From 2-12-FULL-42-15 sp964196565 (GTDB lineage Bacteria > Pseudomonadota > Gammaproteobacteria > Coxiellales > Coxiellaceae): DNA of 33,746 bases. Within the stretch, counting starts at the first letter, position 1; each line of letters begins with the position of its first letter. Of the stretch, positions 24,285-33,708 are shown piece by piece. A program made the position numbers and the translations under genes. Where the stretch lies: contig CAXMUH010000140.1 of NCBI GenBank assembly GCA_964196565.1, positions 1-33,746 on the forward strand. Direction: 5' to 3'. The notes under the pieces are model-generated. The model made no database searches. It had not been told where the DNA came from and saw nothing but the letters and a program-made list of their open reading frames with translations.

Positions 24285-24328
24285 CATTTTCTAAGATGAC
24301 AACTTGAAATTCAGAGAGCAGCAAAGAT

Positions 24329-24412
24329 ATGAGAACTTCTACAAAAAAAACCAAGGCAGCTAGATCAACTCAAGGTGCTGCAGGATATCGCTCGATCAAA
24401 AAATTAACTTGA
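24329..24412 (+). pseudogene. Relic of the linker repeat just upstream of the large effector-like gene
   Basis: A 27-codon frame, MRTSTKKTKAARSTQGAAGY followed by seven residues, ends 14 bases before the next start. Together with the preceding Ser-Ser-Lys-Asp codons it repeats two segments inside the neighbouring protein: SSKDMRTPTQEK (214-225) and ARSTQGAAGY (1051-1060). There is no separate ribosome binding site, so it is better read as debris of a duplicated or older gene copy than as a peptide gene. Confidence 0.6.
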
Positions 24413-24425
24413 AAAAGAGAATGAA

Positions 24426-27400
24426 ATGAAACATGTAACTATTAAATTCAATAAAGCTGAAAACAAATCCGGCATAAATTTCTCCGGGTGGGCTGCCTTC
24501 TATAAACCTGCAGAAAGAGGACACTATTGGATTCCTAATTTAAAGTCGTCACTAAATTTTATCAACTCAACATTTAGTACACCATTCGGTATCCGCTTAA
24601 GAGATCCAGCAGCCGGTGAAGGTATAGTAATTAAACTTCTTAAAACAACAGAAACAGCATCCATACCACACGAGATTATAAACCAAGGGGAAGCAGCTGT
24701 AGCATCGTTTACAAGACTGTTGAGTCCTATAATTTTTGAGGAATTCGCAGCTTACTTAAAAAATGGACAGATTATACTTAAAGGAGATTCTGAATCAATA
24801 TCCATGTTTAGGGAAGTTTTTAAGCATTATGGGTTTTCTTACGCCCCAGTATACCCAGTAGTTCAATCGAGTGCCAATTCTGCTATGAATTATCTTAGAG
24901 AGAAACCAGGCGCAGCAAGAGATCAATCAGCTAAATCAACTAAAGGTGCTGCAGGATATCAGAAGGATCAGGAAGGTGGATCTGCAGAAGCAAAACAAGA
25001 TGCGCCTCAAGTAAATGCCCCGACACCGCTTTATGATCAAGAGCATATCGGAGTGCGTCAAAAGAGCAGCAAAGATATGAGAACTCCTACACAAGAAAAA
25101 AACGAAGGTGCCGTGTTAGCTAAACCAAGCTTCGACTTGAAAAAAGCTAGAAACCAAACGAAACACAAGGTACAAGGGTTACTAGACATCCACCCTCAGT
25201 GCCAAAGTGAAGAAGGTGTAAGAGCTTTATTGAAAAGGAATCTTATGAAGTACAGTAATGGTAAACCGTTACCTAAAAAACGTTTTGACCGCGCTGTAAA
25301 GCAGGCTATGAATTATCTTGAAGAGAAACACGCCGCGGCAAGATATCAATCAGCTATATCAACTCAAGGTGCTGCAGAATATCAGAAGGATCAGGAAGGT
25401 GGATCTGCAGAAGCAAAACAAGATATGCCTCAAGTAAATGCCCCGCCAAGAGATCAATCAGCTAGATCAACTCAAGGTGCTGAAGGACATCAGAAGGATC
25501 AGGAAGGTGGATTTGCAGAAGCAAAGCAAGCGGTCGGCTCAGCTGCTGGGGAAAAAGAGAGTGGTGGATCTGCTGTAGACACAAAGGAAGTTAAAATTAA
25601 AAGACCTACAACTTTATGCAAACCCGAAGATAGAATTAAAGATTTATTGAAGAAAAAAGAAACTTACACCACCAAAAGATTCACTTATTATCTAATTAGT
25701 GCCTACAAGAATGCGATATTTGAAGAAACAAGGGCTAGAGTGCTCGAAGAACGCTACTTTCTTGCTCTCAATCATTTCTGTCGTAGTCCCTTTAATTATG
25801 CTGAAGACTCTAGGGTGATTTTTGAATTTGCTATAGAGCAAGGCTGCCTGAACGTACTGAAAAATATCTATGAGACAATGGATCCAGTGCTCTGGGACAG
25901 GGGAATCACTAGTGCCGTTGTATATAGCGATATATTATGGCGTGCAGTAAAGAACGGTCGTATCGCTTCGGTGAAGTTTATCTGTGGCACAATGAGGCCA
26001 AAAATATTATCTATTTTTTTTCGTCGAGGCAATGGGCCCGACGTCCTTGTAAATGCAATAATGTGTAATCAATGGGATGTTGTGAAATTTATCCGTAGCG
26101 GAATGCCGCAACAGCAACAGCTCTGGATTGATACATTAAATTCTGGAAACTATTCTAATGAACTTGGTGAAAACGTAAAGAATAATCAATTAACAAATGT
26201 GACATTCTTTTGTGAAATGCTAGCAGAAAAAAAAGGTATCAGTGAAGAGGAATCTGATACTTATTTACAACACCTTCGCAATGCAGCCTCAAACAAACAA
26301 TTCAAAATCGCCTGTCAACTAATCAACCTGTGCGTCGCGCATAATTTGAAAGATGAGGCCATGCATGTAGTAGTAGGGGCGTTCTCTTATTTTAGTCTAA
26401 AAGAGCAGAGACTACTCCTTAAATATTTAATACGGGCAGGAGCGAATGTAAAAGCTGTTGATGCCGAGGGTAACACTGTCCTGCATTTATTAGCAAAGAA
26501 GGGTGGTGTATACGAGGTTAAAGACATAGTTAAAGCCTTAATAGATGAAGGAGCTGACGTAAATGCTGCTAATGTGAAAGGTGAAGTGGCGCTACAGTTG
26601 CTACCAACTCAAGGTGCTGAAGGACATCAGAAGGATCAGGAAGGTGGATCTGCAGAAGCAAAACAAGCGTATGTTTTTACAAACCCATTAGCTTCTGGTC
26701 CTGATTCAGATAGGGCATTTGCGGAAGGTAATCAGGAACGCTGGATCGAATTTAGTAAAGACGTTATAAGTAATTTTCCTACCAATCTTGCAGATTTTGA
26801 AAACGTTTTTAGATATCTTGCAAAGAAAAGAGCTGAGATTGCTTCTGAATTAAAGCCTAATAGGTGGTGGGAATTTGGCAAATTTCGAGGTGAACACTGT
26901 GGTACATATGAGTCTATTAGTAACGAAGATAAATCTCCATGGGCTTCTCAAAGTAGGCGGGTTATTGAATATATTGAAGATTTAATTAGGTTATCTAAGA
27001 ATGAAAACAAGTGCTGGAACTATGGTATCGAGGGGGGAGTGCATACAATCTGCGTATGGTCCCCTATACAAGAGCAGCGTATTGACGGCAAAAATCATAC
27101 ACAGAGACTCGCTCTAATTTTATATGACGAAAAAAAGCAACTGGTAACCATATGGTATGCGTCCATAAATAAATATGATTTTAAAGGTGATATGAATCTC
27201 GCTAATCGCTACTATAAAGCTATGATGGCTTGTGATACCAGTAAGCCCAATGGAAGAGAAGAGTTTTTGAAATATATGGGAAGACTAAGTCACTTAATTA
27301 CACATATTTTGCCTCTTCAAAGAGGAACCGGTGCAGTATTAGGGTGGTTGATGCGTGGCGCAGCAAACATTAAACATATTACATTGGGAGAGTTTGATTT

Positions 27401-27986
27401 CTACTCCACTGGATTAAGTTGGGATTTCAAAGCCTTATTAACACCAAATAGAGAAGACTACGCCGAGTGGTTTTGTAAGTCAGCGTTTAAGAAAGTCAAG
27501 TATGGTACTTCTGACAATCAAGAAGAAGCAAAACAAGATACGCCTCAAGTAAATGCCCTGCCAAGAGATCAGGCAGCTAGATCAACTCAAGGTGCTGCAG
27601 GATATCAGATGGATCAAGAAGGTGGATCTGCAGAAGCAAAACAAGATGTGCCTCAAGAAAAACCAGCACCAACACGCGAACAACAACTGCAGCGAATCAG
27701 ATTGTTAATATTAAAGGCAGAAGATGCCGCTAATGGTTATTCTCGAGTTAAAAATAATATATTTGCAATTGGTAAAGGCAAAAAAGCCACTTCTATTAGA
27801 GAGGCTATTAGAGATTTAAATTTAGCTTTAGAGGGAGGGTCAAACGAAAAAGCTGATGGCAAGATTTCTAAATGTGTTGAAAATCTGAAAAATGCTCTCA
27901 ATATACGAAGAACCTTAACTTCCTGTGATAAAGCGGGTGACATTGATAAAGAAATTGATCATGATTTGAGTCTTTCACCGCGGTGA
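24426..27986 (+). CDS. Multidomain protein with repeated inter-domain linkers and ankyrin repeats (putative effector)
   Basis: The 1186 residues contain five globular parts separated by copies of one linker (DQSA-R/K-STQGAAGYQKDQ, then EGGSAEAKQ). Part A (1-160) is unrecognised. Part B (231-305) is helical and basic. Part C (395-725) is an ankyrin-like solenoid, clearest at 660-725 (AGANVKAVDAEGNTVLHLLA, then ALIDEGADVNAANVKGEVAL). Part D (755-1027) is a mixed domain with WNYGIEGGVHTICVW, LALILYDEKKQLVTIWYASI and HILPLQRGTGAVLGWLMRGA; the last stretch looks like a conserved core, but I cannot name a family. Part E (1083-1186) is a charged helical tail. No signal peptide or membrane segment. 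AAGAGA precedes the ATG. I infer a secreted scaffold or enzyme; catalytic function unknown. It lies directly downstream of IS debris and converges with the giant gene on its right. Confidence 0.75.
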   Translation: MKHVTIKFNKAENKSGINFSGWAAFYKPAERGHYWIPNLKSSLNFINSTFSTPFGIRLRDPAAGEGIVIKLLKTTETASIPHEIINQGEAAVASFTRLLSPIIFEEFAAYLKNGQIILKGDSESISMFREVFKHYGFSYAPVYPVVQSSANSAMNYLREKPGAARDQSAKSTKGAAGYQKDQEGGSAEAKQDAPQVNAPTPLYDQEHIGVRQKSSKDMRTPTQEKNEGAVLAKPSFDLKKARNQTKHKVQGLLDIHPQCQSEEGVRALLKRNLMKYSNGKPLPKKRFDRAVKQAMNYLEEKHAAARYQSAISTQGAAEYQKDQEGGSAEAKQDMPQVNAPPRDQSARSTQGAEGHQKDQEGGFAEAKQAVGSAAGEKESGGSAVDTKEVKIKRPTTLCKPEDRIKDLLKKKETYTTKRFTYYLISAYKNAIFEETRARVLEERYFLALNHFCRSPFNYAEDSRVIFEFAIEQGCLNVLKNIYETMDPVLWDRGITSAVVYSDILWRAVKNGRIASVKFICGTMRPKILSIFFRRGNGPDVLVNAIMCNQWDVVKFIRSGMPQQQQLWIDTLNSGNYSNELGENVKNNQLTNVTFFCEMLAEKKGISEEESDTYLQHLRNAASNKQFKIACQLINLCVAHNLKDEAMHVVVGAFSYFSLKEQRLLLKYLIRAGANVKAVDAEGNTVLHLLAKKGGVYEVKDIVKALIDEGADVNAANVKGEVALQLLPTQGAEGHQKDQEGGSAEAKQAYVFTNPLASGPDSDRAFAEGNQERWIEFSKDVISNFPTNLADFENVFRYLAKKRAEIASELKPNRWWEFGKFRGEHCGTYESISNEDKSPWASQSRRVIEYIEDLIRLSKNENKCWNYGIEGGVHTICVWSPIQEQRIDGKNHTQRLALILYDEKKQLVTIWYASINKYDFKGDMNLANRYYKAMMACDTSKPNGREEFLKYMGRLSHLITHILPLQRGTGAVLGWLMRGAANIKHITLGEFDFYSTGLSWDFKALLTPNREDYAEWFCKSAFKKVKYGTSDNQEEAKQDTPQVNALPRDQAARSTQGAAGYQMDQEGGSAEAKQDVPQEKPAPTREQQLQRIRLLILKAEDAANGYSRVKNNIFAIGKGKKATSIREAIRDLNLALEGGSNEKADGKISKCVENLKNALNIRRTLTSCDKAGDIDKEIDHDLSLSPR
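24918..27659 (+). repeat. Dispersed in-frame linker repeat (five copies)
   Basis: Copies code for the residues around DQSARSTQGAAGYQKDQ-EGGSAEAKQ. They lie at 24918-25022, 25341-25445, 25449-25529, 26604-26666 and 27564-27659; a half copy (AKQDTPQVNALP) precedes the last. Copies one and two also share upstream DNA coding for AMNYL-x-E-K. All copies are in the same frame and are nearly identical at DNA level (for example AAGGATCAGGAAGGTGGATC), and all lie at domain borders. Confidence 0.85.
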
Positions 27987-28051
27987 TATAAGGCGCTGTC
28001 GGGGCAAACGGTTGTAAGAATCAGTGTCCTTAGTGAAGGTGTATGTCAGTC

Positions 28052-28071
28052 GCCCATTGCCTTAAGTGGGC
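28052..28071. terminator. Possible hairpin between convergent large genes
   Basis: GCCCA and TGGGC pair around a 10-base loop across the stop codon of the minus-strand gene. It is short and lacks a T-run; the assignment is tentative. Confidence 0.25.
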
Positions 28072-31000
28072 ACGATGCCCCACGGCCATGAGTGTGTTTT
28101 GATTAACAGGAAGCGTAACTCCACCTTTGTTGATAAAAACTTAATGGCTTGCTGATTATCCTCCGCCATCGCGATTGAAATTGCGGAACGACTTGCTCCA
28201 GGAATTGGCGAATTATAAACTTCATCTTCTTTCCACGTTACTTTACCCTGCAAGTAAGCTTGCGCATGATAGAAATCTGAGCTTAAAAAATCCTTATCGG
28301 ATGCAATAATAGCTTTAAGCAACAAGATTTTCATCACTGTCGTAATAACTTCAGAGGATGCATGTAACAACAATCTAATTGATGATTGGCGGTCAACATC
28401 CTCAAAAAAAATGGGAGCGCCCGCCTTCAGAAGCTTACTAATTTCATTAAGATCACCTTCTTTAATAGCGCGCATCAATGGTGTTAGTTTCTCGCTCAAA
28501 GGCGCATTAGCGCTACTCTTTTTCTCTAACGAAGCAGATTTCTGCTTGTAGACGTGCGCAACGAATAGCCACAACAAAACGATCGTGAAAAAGCATAGTG
28601 TTTGATTAGTCGTAGGTTTTTCACAATCAGGTGAGCTGTAAACAGAACTATATATTAAAAAAGCGTGAAATATAGTTCTTATGGCAGACTGCTGGGTGAA
28701 AAAAGACATCGCACGATCATCACAGGCTCGATATAAATGATATGACCTTTCCAAAAAAGTTTTTTTGCCAAAGTTGGATCCTGTTTTTTTAGGAGCAATT
28801 TTATCTATATCAAGACGGTTACCAAATTCATTCTGCAAAAAAGCCCGCTCCTCGGGAAACTCTCCCCCAGAAAAAACAACCCCAATGCATGCTAGAATTT
28901 TTTTCACATTCGAAACATTATTAAGATTAGTCTCATAAGACAACGACTTCCTAACATTTCCCAGATTCAAAATACCCAGAATAGTCAGCTGAACAGACTC
29001 ATACGTTTGTCGATTATAACGGCAGCATAGCGTAAATAAAATCTGCTTTAACACATCCATGGACGCTCTAATGATATCAACGTACTCTGGCATATGCCGC
29101 CACTCAGGAATAAGCACATCCTCATCCTCTCCATAGAAGGGATTAATTGAAAACAAAGCATAAATAATATTCAATCGAAACGCTTCAATGTCAGAATAAG
29201 CTTTCAATTCTGCTTGCTTGCACTTCTGATCTAACAATAAAAAAAGTGATAATCCTTCGCAGTAATTTTTATAAATCGACACCGCACGCTCGACATCCCC
29301 CACGCATGGTTCTCTTTGCACAGAAAACCAACCCCAGCAATCCGAAATGTGCTGAATCATGTCGTTGATAACATCCTGATTCGAAGCATTCACTGGCAAA
29401 ACGTCCATTCTTTCAATATAAAGTCGAAGCTGTTTTATCACAGAAGAAAAAATTGCTTTAGCATTGCCAATCCCAACTTTCTTCCGGTATGGTATACCAC
29501 TCATAACTTGCTCACAAAAGATTACTGGGCGCTCAGGAAATTTAAAGCACAAACCTATCGATGGATCATAACTCAAGCACTTTGCAACGCCAACCTTCCA
29601 ACGACCAAAGTTATAGTACGATAATAAAGAAAAAATAGCTCTTACACTTCCCGTCACTTCGATGATGTAGGTACTAAAGCCAACAAGCGTTTGATAGACT
29701 GGAACAACCTTATACTTTAATGCTGATAACTCAGGCCGCAACTTTTTTTTCAACAGCGTGATTTTATTTCTATAGACTGTATCTAATTCAGCATTAAGTA
29801 ATTTATGGCTATCACTCAACTGTGCTAATTCAGACAACTTTTTCATAAAGTCAAAACAATCTCTAACACACAGTCTCACCACCCGAGTCGTTTTCAGTTG
29901 CTTTGCAAACATGTATTCGTCATATACCGCCAAACCTAAGAGCTTGCGCAACTCATCAATACGCAGAATACCTTGCTCGGACTCAGCCTTAAAACGCATA
30001 TGTGCAACCACAGGACCAATCACCCTAAAATGATCTGTGTCGTGTTCACGTTCTACAGAAATATCATTACAATATCTCTTTAGTAATCGATTTGTTTCTC
30101 TTATGGTATAGTCAATAAGACAATCAAGCATACCTACTTTTCTCCATTGTAGTCCAGGTTGCTTTGAAAGTTGCAAAAGTGAAGAAAATTTTGCGGTGAG
30201 AGGGTCAAACTCATCATTCTCTGCCATAAAAGGTAGGTTATGCTCTTTGCAAAATTCATCGGCCTTTGGCGTTAACGTATACTCACCTTGATACAGCCAA
30301 AACTCATTGTGATCCACTTTACCTAGGCGTTTTAACTGCGACATGTGTTGCGGATGAATGACCATCCCAAACTCATCCTCCAATCCTTTAACCACACCAA
30401 CGGAAGGATAAACAGCATCTTGATCTAAAGGGTGATCCCCAAGGGTCCATGGTGGCATCGCATAAGGATCATTATTGTGTCCTCCGGCACTAGAATATCC
30501 CAGACTCTTCTCAGCGATTTTTCTTTCTGCCAAGGCCAGTTGACCCTGCGCATTCACCAGCAAACAGCCCTGATAATTACTGCGATAGCGATGTGCTCTG
30601 GTAATCAAATCAACCACATGTGCCTTCAAATAAACTGAGCCTTTATCTAGTTTCATCTTATCCAACGGGATACGCCAGGCACGGTGCATAACAGTTAACA
30701 AGGTTTCTTCATATCCTGCCTCAACCATCAGCTGTATCGAAAAATCCGCCAGCAGTTTTATCCCCAATAAATAATCATGATCTAGCGGTAGTGGCTTTTG
30801 CAACAAAACACTGGATTCTGTTGCACCTTCTCCGCTCTTGGGATGATATTTAGCATTGGCTAACCAATAATCCGTATTTTGTGCGCATAATAAGATGGTA
30901 TAAATTTCTCGGATAAAAAGCTGTTCTATAATCGCTATCAGCCTACCTTGCTGAGATGATACATCAAGATGCAATACATGAGACATCAGTTGGACACGCA

Positions 31001-32663
31001 TGGAGTCTTTATTTTGATTCTCCTCCTTAAGCACATTCCATAAAATAGGCGCTTGTGCTTGATGCACTCCAATGTCATGTGCATTAGGTGTGATATGCAA
31101 TGTAAATCTCAAAACATCAATGCCTGCATGCCAATGAAGATAATAAGAAACTTGGCAAGCTGAAAGGCTTTCTGTTTCAAGTAACAGATTGGCCAGCAAA
31201 CGAATCAGATTCACCTGAAAAAATGCGGATCCATTAACATGATATGACGCATTCTTATAAAAAGGATCAATTGTTTTTCTATTCAAGAACAACTCTGGCG
31301 TACGACCTTTAGCTAAAATTTTCCTTGGGTCGTGTTGACGCAATCTGTCCAAAATAAAAGGCCTTTTTTTCCCTGCAGCAAGATGTTTGCTCGTCATTTC
31401 TGTAACATACAAACCGCCAACTGCAAGATAAGTGGAAGTGTATATAGTTTGACATGAAAGAAAAGGATAACACTGCATCAGGTAGTCAACATTTTTTCTC
31501 GCGCCCGAAAAGATAGCTAAATGCAATAAATTGAGGTGTAAAAATTTAGGTTTGTTGCCTAGCCTCCACGACAAACTCCTAAGCTTTATATTCAGCATAG
31601 AATCCTCAGGCAATGCTTCTTCTGCTTTAGTTTCACCGACACCATTGCCTACTTGCAAATAATTATTTACATGACATCTCAATTCATCTGTTTTATCTTC
31701 AACTACCAAATTATGAAATCGGCTCAACACACTGTGATCTGGATAGGTTAAAATCTTTGTCACCGAGGACAGTTTTTCTAATGGTATATCGAGGGGGATA
31801 GTCAACTCAGGAACTGGAAACCATGAAATTATTTCTAATAAACAAGCAAACACTTCTTCTTTAGGGTGAGATTTTTCTAGCAATGGCTTTAAAAAATCTC
31901 GACCTGCTTTTGGAGCAAACTCTAACAATATCTCAGAAAATCTCACAACCAAATCAACTTGTCGTTTTAAAATATCACGGCCGTGTGCATAATGTTCATG
32001 CTCTGTTATCGTAAAGTTCTTTGATTTAGATAAAGAATAAAGTTGAAACTGTATAAAATTGCAATTATTTTCTCTTGAAACAATCAATCTATAATAAACA
32101 CCCGGCAAAATTTCCCGATCATGCAATATTTGTGGGTTAGGTTGATACATTGATGGTGAAATTGGTTTTGATGCCACGTCTCCAACACATTCAAGCAAAG
32201 CATGCAAAGGAATAACATGGGTTTTAAGCGGCTTATTTTGATTGTCGAACTTATCTAGTAAAGTAAAATCTGCCATCGACTCAGGTAACAATAGCCCATA
32301 TACAAAATCCCTCGTATTGTATGGCTTATTCTCCACAAACCCTCTGCGCACAGCATTTTGCCCTTCACTTAATCGTTGCTGTTCACTGACCGATAAAAGA
32401 GAGCCACCTTGAATATCATGGTAAGTGCTATGTGCAAAACAGTAACGAATGCCTGGGAGATGCTCCTCGACCCGCTGCCTTAACAAGTCGTTTTGAGTAT
32501 CAAACCACTGTGGAGTATCCAGCAACATCAGCCCTGAATTTTTATAAAGCACACCATAGGTACGGATCACTCTGGATAATTTTTCTAAATCCTCCCCACC
32601 ATAAAGCAACGCCAATAGCGACAAACGACGTGCTACAACCTGCAATAGTTTTTTTCTAGTCAT
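28062..32663 (-). CDS. Giant protein with ankyrin-like segments and one membrane segment (putative effector)
   Basis: I chose the ATG at 32663 (MTRKKLLQVVARRL), which lies four bases after the stop of the upstream gene. A start 21 codons earlier is possible but would run inside that gene. The protein has about 1533 residues. An ankyrin-like helix pair is visible near 370-400 (NLLHLAIFSGARKNVDYLMQ), and a better one near 1380-1430 (LTPLMRAIKEGDLNEISKLL, then KAGAP). A hydrophobic membrane segment (TLCFFTIVLLWLFVAHVY) lies at about 1337-1355. The long centre is helix-rich with no recognised enzyme motif. No signal peptide is present. The small upstream gene with a nuclear signal is probably its co-expressed partner. 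Large, repeat-bearing, unrecognised proteins of this kind are typical for effector sets of Legionellales; the function is unknown. Confidence 0.7.
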   Translation of the reverse strand: MTRKKLLQVVARRLSLLALLYGGEDLEKLSRVIRTYGVLYKNSGLMLLDTPQWFDTQNDLLRQRVEEHLPGIRYCFAHSTYHDIQGGSLLSVSEQQRLSEGQNAVRRGFVENKPYNTRDFVYGLLLPESMADFTLLDKFDNQNKPLKTHVIPLHALLECVGDVASKPISPSMYQPNPQILHDREILPGVYYRLIVSRENNCNFIQFQLYSLSKSKNFTITEHEHYAHGRDILKRQVDLVVRFSEILLEFAPKAGRDFLKPLLEKSHPKEEVFACLLEIISWFPVPELTIPLDIPLEKLSSVTKILTYPDHSVLSRFHNLVVEDKTDELRCHVNNYLQVGNGVGETKAEEALPEDSMLNIKLRSLSWRLGNKPKFLHLNLLHLAIFSGARKNVDYLMQCYPFLSCQTIYTSTYLAVGGLYVTEMTSKHLAAGKKRPFILDRLRQHDPRKILAKGRTPELFLNRKTIDPFYKNASYHVNGSAFFQVNLIRLLANLLLETESLSACQVSYYLHWHAGIDVLRFTLHITPNAHDIGVHQAQAPILWNVLKEENQNKDSMRVQLMSHVLHLDVSSQQGRLIAIIEQLFIREIYTILLCAQNTDYWLANAKYHPKSGEGATESSVLLQKPLPLDHDYLLGIKLLADFSIQLMVEAGYEETLLTVMHRAWRIPLDKMKLDKGSVYLKAHVVDLITRAHRYRSNYQGCLLVNAQGQLALAERKIAEKSLGYSSAGGHNNDPYAMPPWTLGDHPLDQDAVYPSVGVVKGLEDEFGMVIHPQHMSQLKRLGKVDHNEFWLYQGEYTLTPKADEFCKEHNLPFMAENDEFDPLTAKFSSLLQLSKQPGLQWRKVGMLDCLIDYTIRETNRLLKRYCNDISVEREHDTDHFRVIGPVVAHMRFKAESEQGILRIDELRKLLGLAVYDEYMFAKQLKTTRVVRLCVRDCFDFMKKLSELAQLSDSHKLLNAELDTVYRNKITLLKKKLRPELSALKYKVVPVYQTLVGFSTYIIEVTGSVRAIFSLLSYYNFGRWKVGVAKCLSYDPSIGLCFKFPERPVIFCEQVMSGIPYRKKVGIGNAKAIFSSVIKQLRLYIERMDVLPVNASNQDVINDMIQHISDCWGWFSVQREPCVGDVERAVSIYKNYCEGLSLFLLLDQKCKQAELKAYSDIEAFRLNIIYALFSINPFYGEDEDVLIPEWRHMPEYVDIIRASMDVLKQILFTLCCRYNRQTYESVQLTILGILNLGNVRKSLSYETNLNNVSNVKKILACIGVVFSGGEFPEERAFLQNEFGNRLDIDKIAPKKTGSNFGKKTFLERSYHLYRACDDRAMSFFTQQSAIRTIFHAFLIYSSVYSSPDCEKPTTNQTLCFFTIVLLWLFVAHVYKQKSASLEKKSSANAPLSEKLTPLMRAIKEGDLNEISKLLKAGAPIFFEDVDRQSSIRLLLHASSEVITTVMKILLLKAIIASDKDFLSSDFYHAQAYLQGKVTWKEDEVYNSPIPGASRSAISIAMAEDNQQAIKFLSTKVELRFLLIKTHSWPWGIVPT

Positions 32664-32667
32664 AAGT

Positions 32668-33708
32668 TTATGCCGAAGAACCACAACCAGCAGACGCGCT
32701 CTCGATCGCAAAATCGTAACCAACAATCGGGGTAAGCAACGCTGTTAACTTTTCGATATGTGGAGCCAAATTATATCCCACAAAACAACCCACAAGCGTA
32801 TCAATCGCAGAATGCAAATCATTAACGCTAACATGTTTGAGTTTCACAATGGCCTCGTCAATGGATCCACAAAGTAATTCTGGATGTTTAATTAAATAAT
32901 CGTATACGGCTTTAAATGTAGCATCAGAGGGTTCTGTTGCACGTTCTTCCGCTGGTCTCCAGCAGCGCTGTGGATCAGCATAATATTGTGCTTGACGTTT
33001 GAAAAAGGAAAACAAAAGATAAGATTCAGCTTTATCATCAAAAGCCATAGAAATAAGTCTGAGATAGTTAATCAGGCTTTTGTTTAAGTCGATACTAGTC
33101 TGGTCTTTGTGAACAAACGTTTTAATCAAAAGTTTTCCGTGACTTATGTCTTTACCTTTAAGCTTCAGCATGGCTTGATCAATAAGTTTAATAAGGACTT
33201 TACACCAACTCTCTTTGCTTTCATCCCAAGCTGATTTTTTCTCAAGAAATAAACGACTTAAAAACTTAGCTAAAAGCTTTTGGCTTGATACTACTCTTTT
33301 TGTAAGTGCAATAGCTTGCATCAGGTGCTCAATAGGACGTTCAACACCAGATACACCATTTAACAATTGCAACATCAACTGCACAGAGATGCTATCCTGT
33401 GCAACTGGCCGATCAAACGAAAATGCCTGGCGTACAAGAGCATCAGTACGATTTTGAGATTGACGCTGAAGTGACAGTGTCTGTTTCCACCAAAGAGATG
33501 ATTGATTTGATGCTGCATGTCTAGGCACCCCTGCAGCTCCAGAACCTGAGCCAGAACCTGAGCCAGAACCTGAGCCAGAACCTGAGCCAGAACCAGTAAC
33601 TACAACACCCGCCAACATATCCAAAGCCGATTTTTCACCATCACCTTTATTACGTTTATTTTGTGGTGCTTCTTTACCATTTGCAGCTCTCTTTGTACTT
33701 TTGGGCAT
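32668..33708 (-). CDS. Gly-Ser-linker protein with N-terminal bipartite nuclear signal (putative effector)
   Basis: The ATG at 33708 (MPKSTKRAANGK) has GAGAGG eight bases upstream; a TTG six codons earlier precedes that site and is less likely. The first 22 residues contain two basic clusters (KSTKR and NKRNK) spaced like a bipartite nuclear localisation signal. Residues 39-57 are alternating Gly and Ser, then follows a helical domain (about 70-346) of unknown family, rich in Leu/Lys/Phe helices such as SKLLAK-type and KPLIDQA-like repeats. It ends GCGSSA, which is not a prenylation motif. The stop lies four bases before the start of the giant gene, so translation is probably coupled. A host-nuclear or host-directed role is inferred from the signal and context only. 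Confidence 0.65.
   Translation of the reverse strand: MPKSTKRAANGKEAPQNKRNKGDGEKSALDMLAGVVVTGSGSGSGSGSGSGSGSGSGAAGVPRHAASNQSSLWWKQTLSLQRQSQNRTDALVRQAFSFDRPVAQDSISVQLMLQLLNGVSGVERPIEHLMQAIALTKRVVSSQKLLAKFLSRLFLEKKSAWDESKESWCKVLIKLIDQAMLKLKGKDISHGKLLIKTFVHKDQTSIDLNKSLINYLRLISMAFDDKAESYLLFSFFKRQAQYYADPQRCWRPAEERATEPSDATFKAVYDYLIKHPELLCGSIDEAIVKLKHVSVNDLHSAIDTLVGCFVGYNLAPHIEKLTALLTPIVGYDFAIESASAGCGSSA
33538..33594 (-). repeat. 12-bp tandem repeat coding for a Gly-Ser linker
   Basis: Nineteen codons of alternating Gly and Ser are coded by a nearly perfect 12-base unit (AGGTTCTGGCTC on the coding strand) repeated between four and five times. It is much more uniform than the Gly-Ser run in the ankyrin/papain-fold gene. 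Unit gain or loss would keep the frame and change linker length by four residues. Confidence 0.85.

Noticed and set aside
29316..29624. Plus-strand 102-codon frame inside the giant minus-strand gene
   Set aside because: Fully contained antisense to a much longer coding frame with no start signals of its own.
32668..32685. C-terminal Gly-Cys-Gly-Ser-Ser-Ala of the Gly-Ser protein as a prenylation motif
   Set aside because: The Cys is fifth from the end (C-G-S-S-A), so it does not form a CaaX box.
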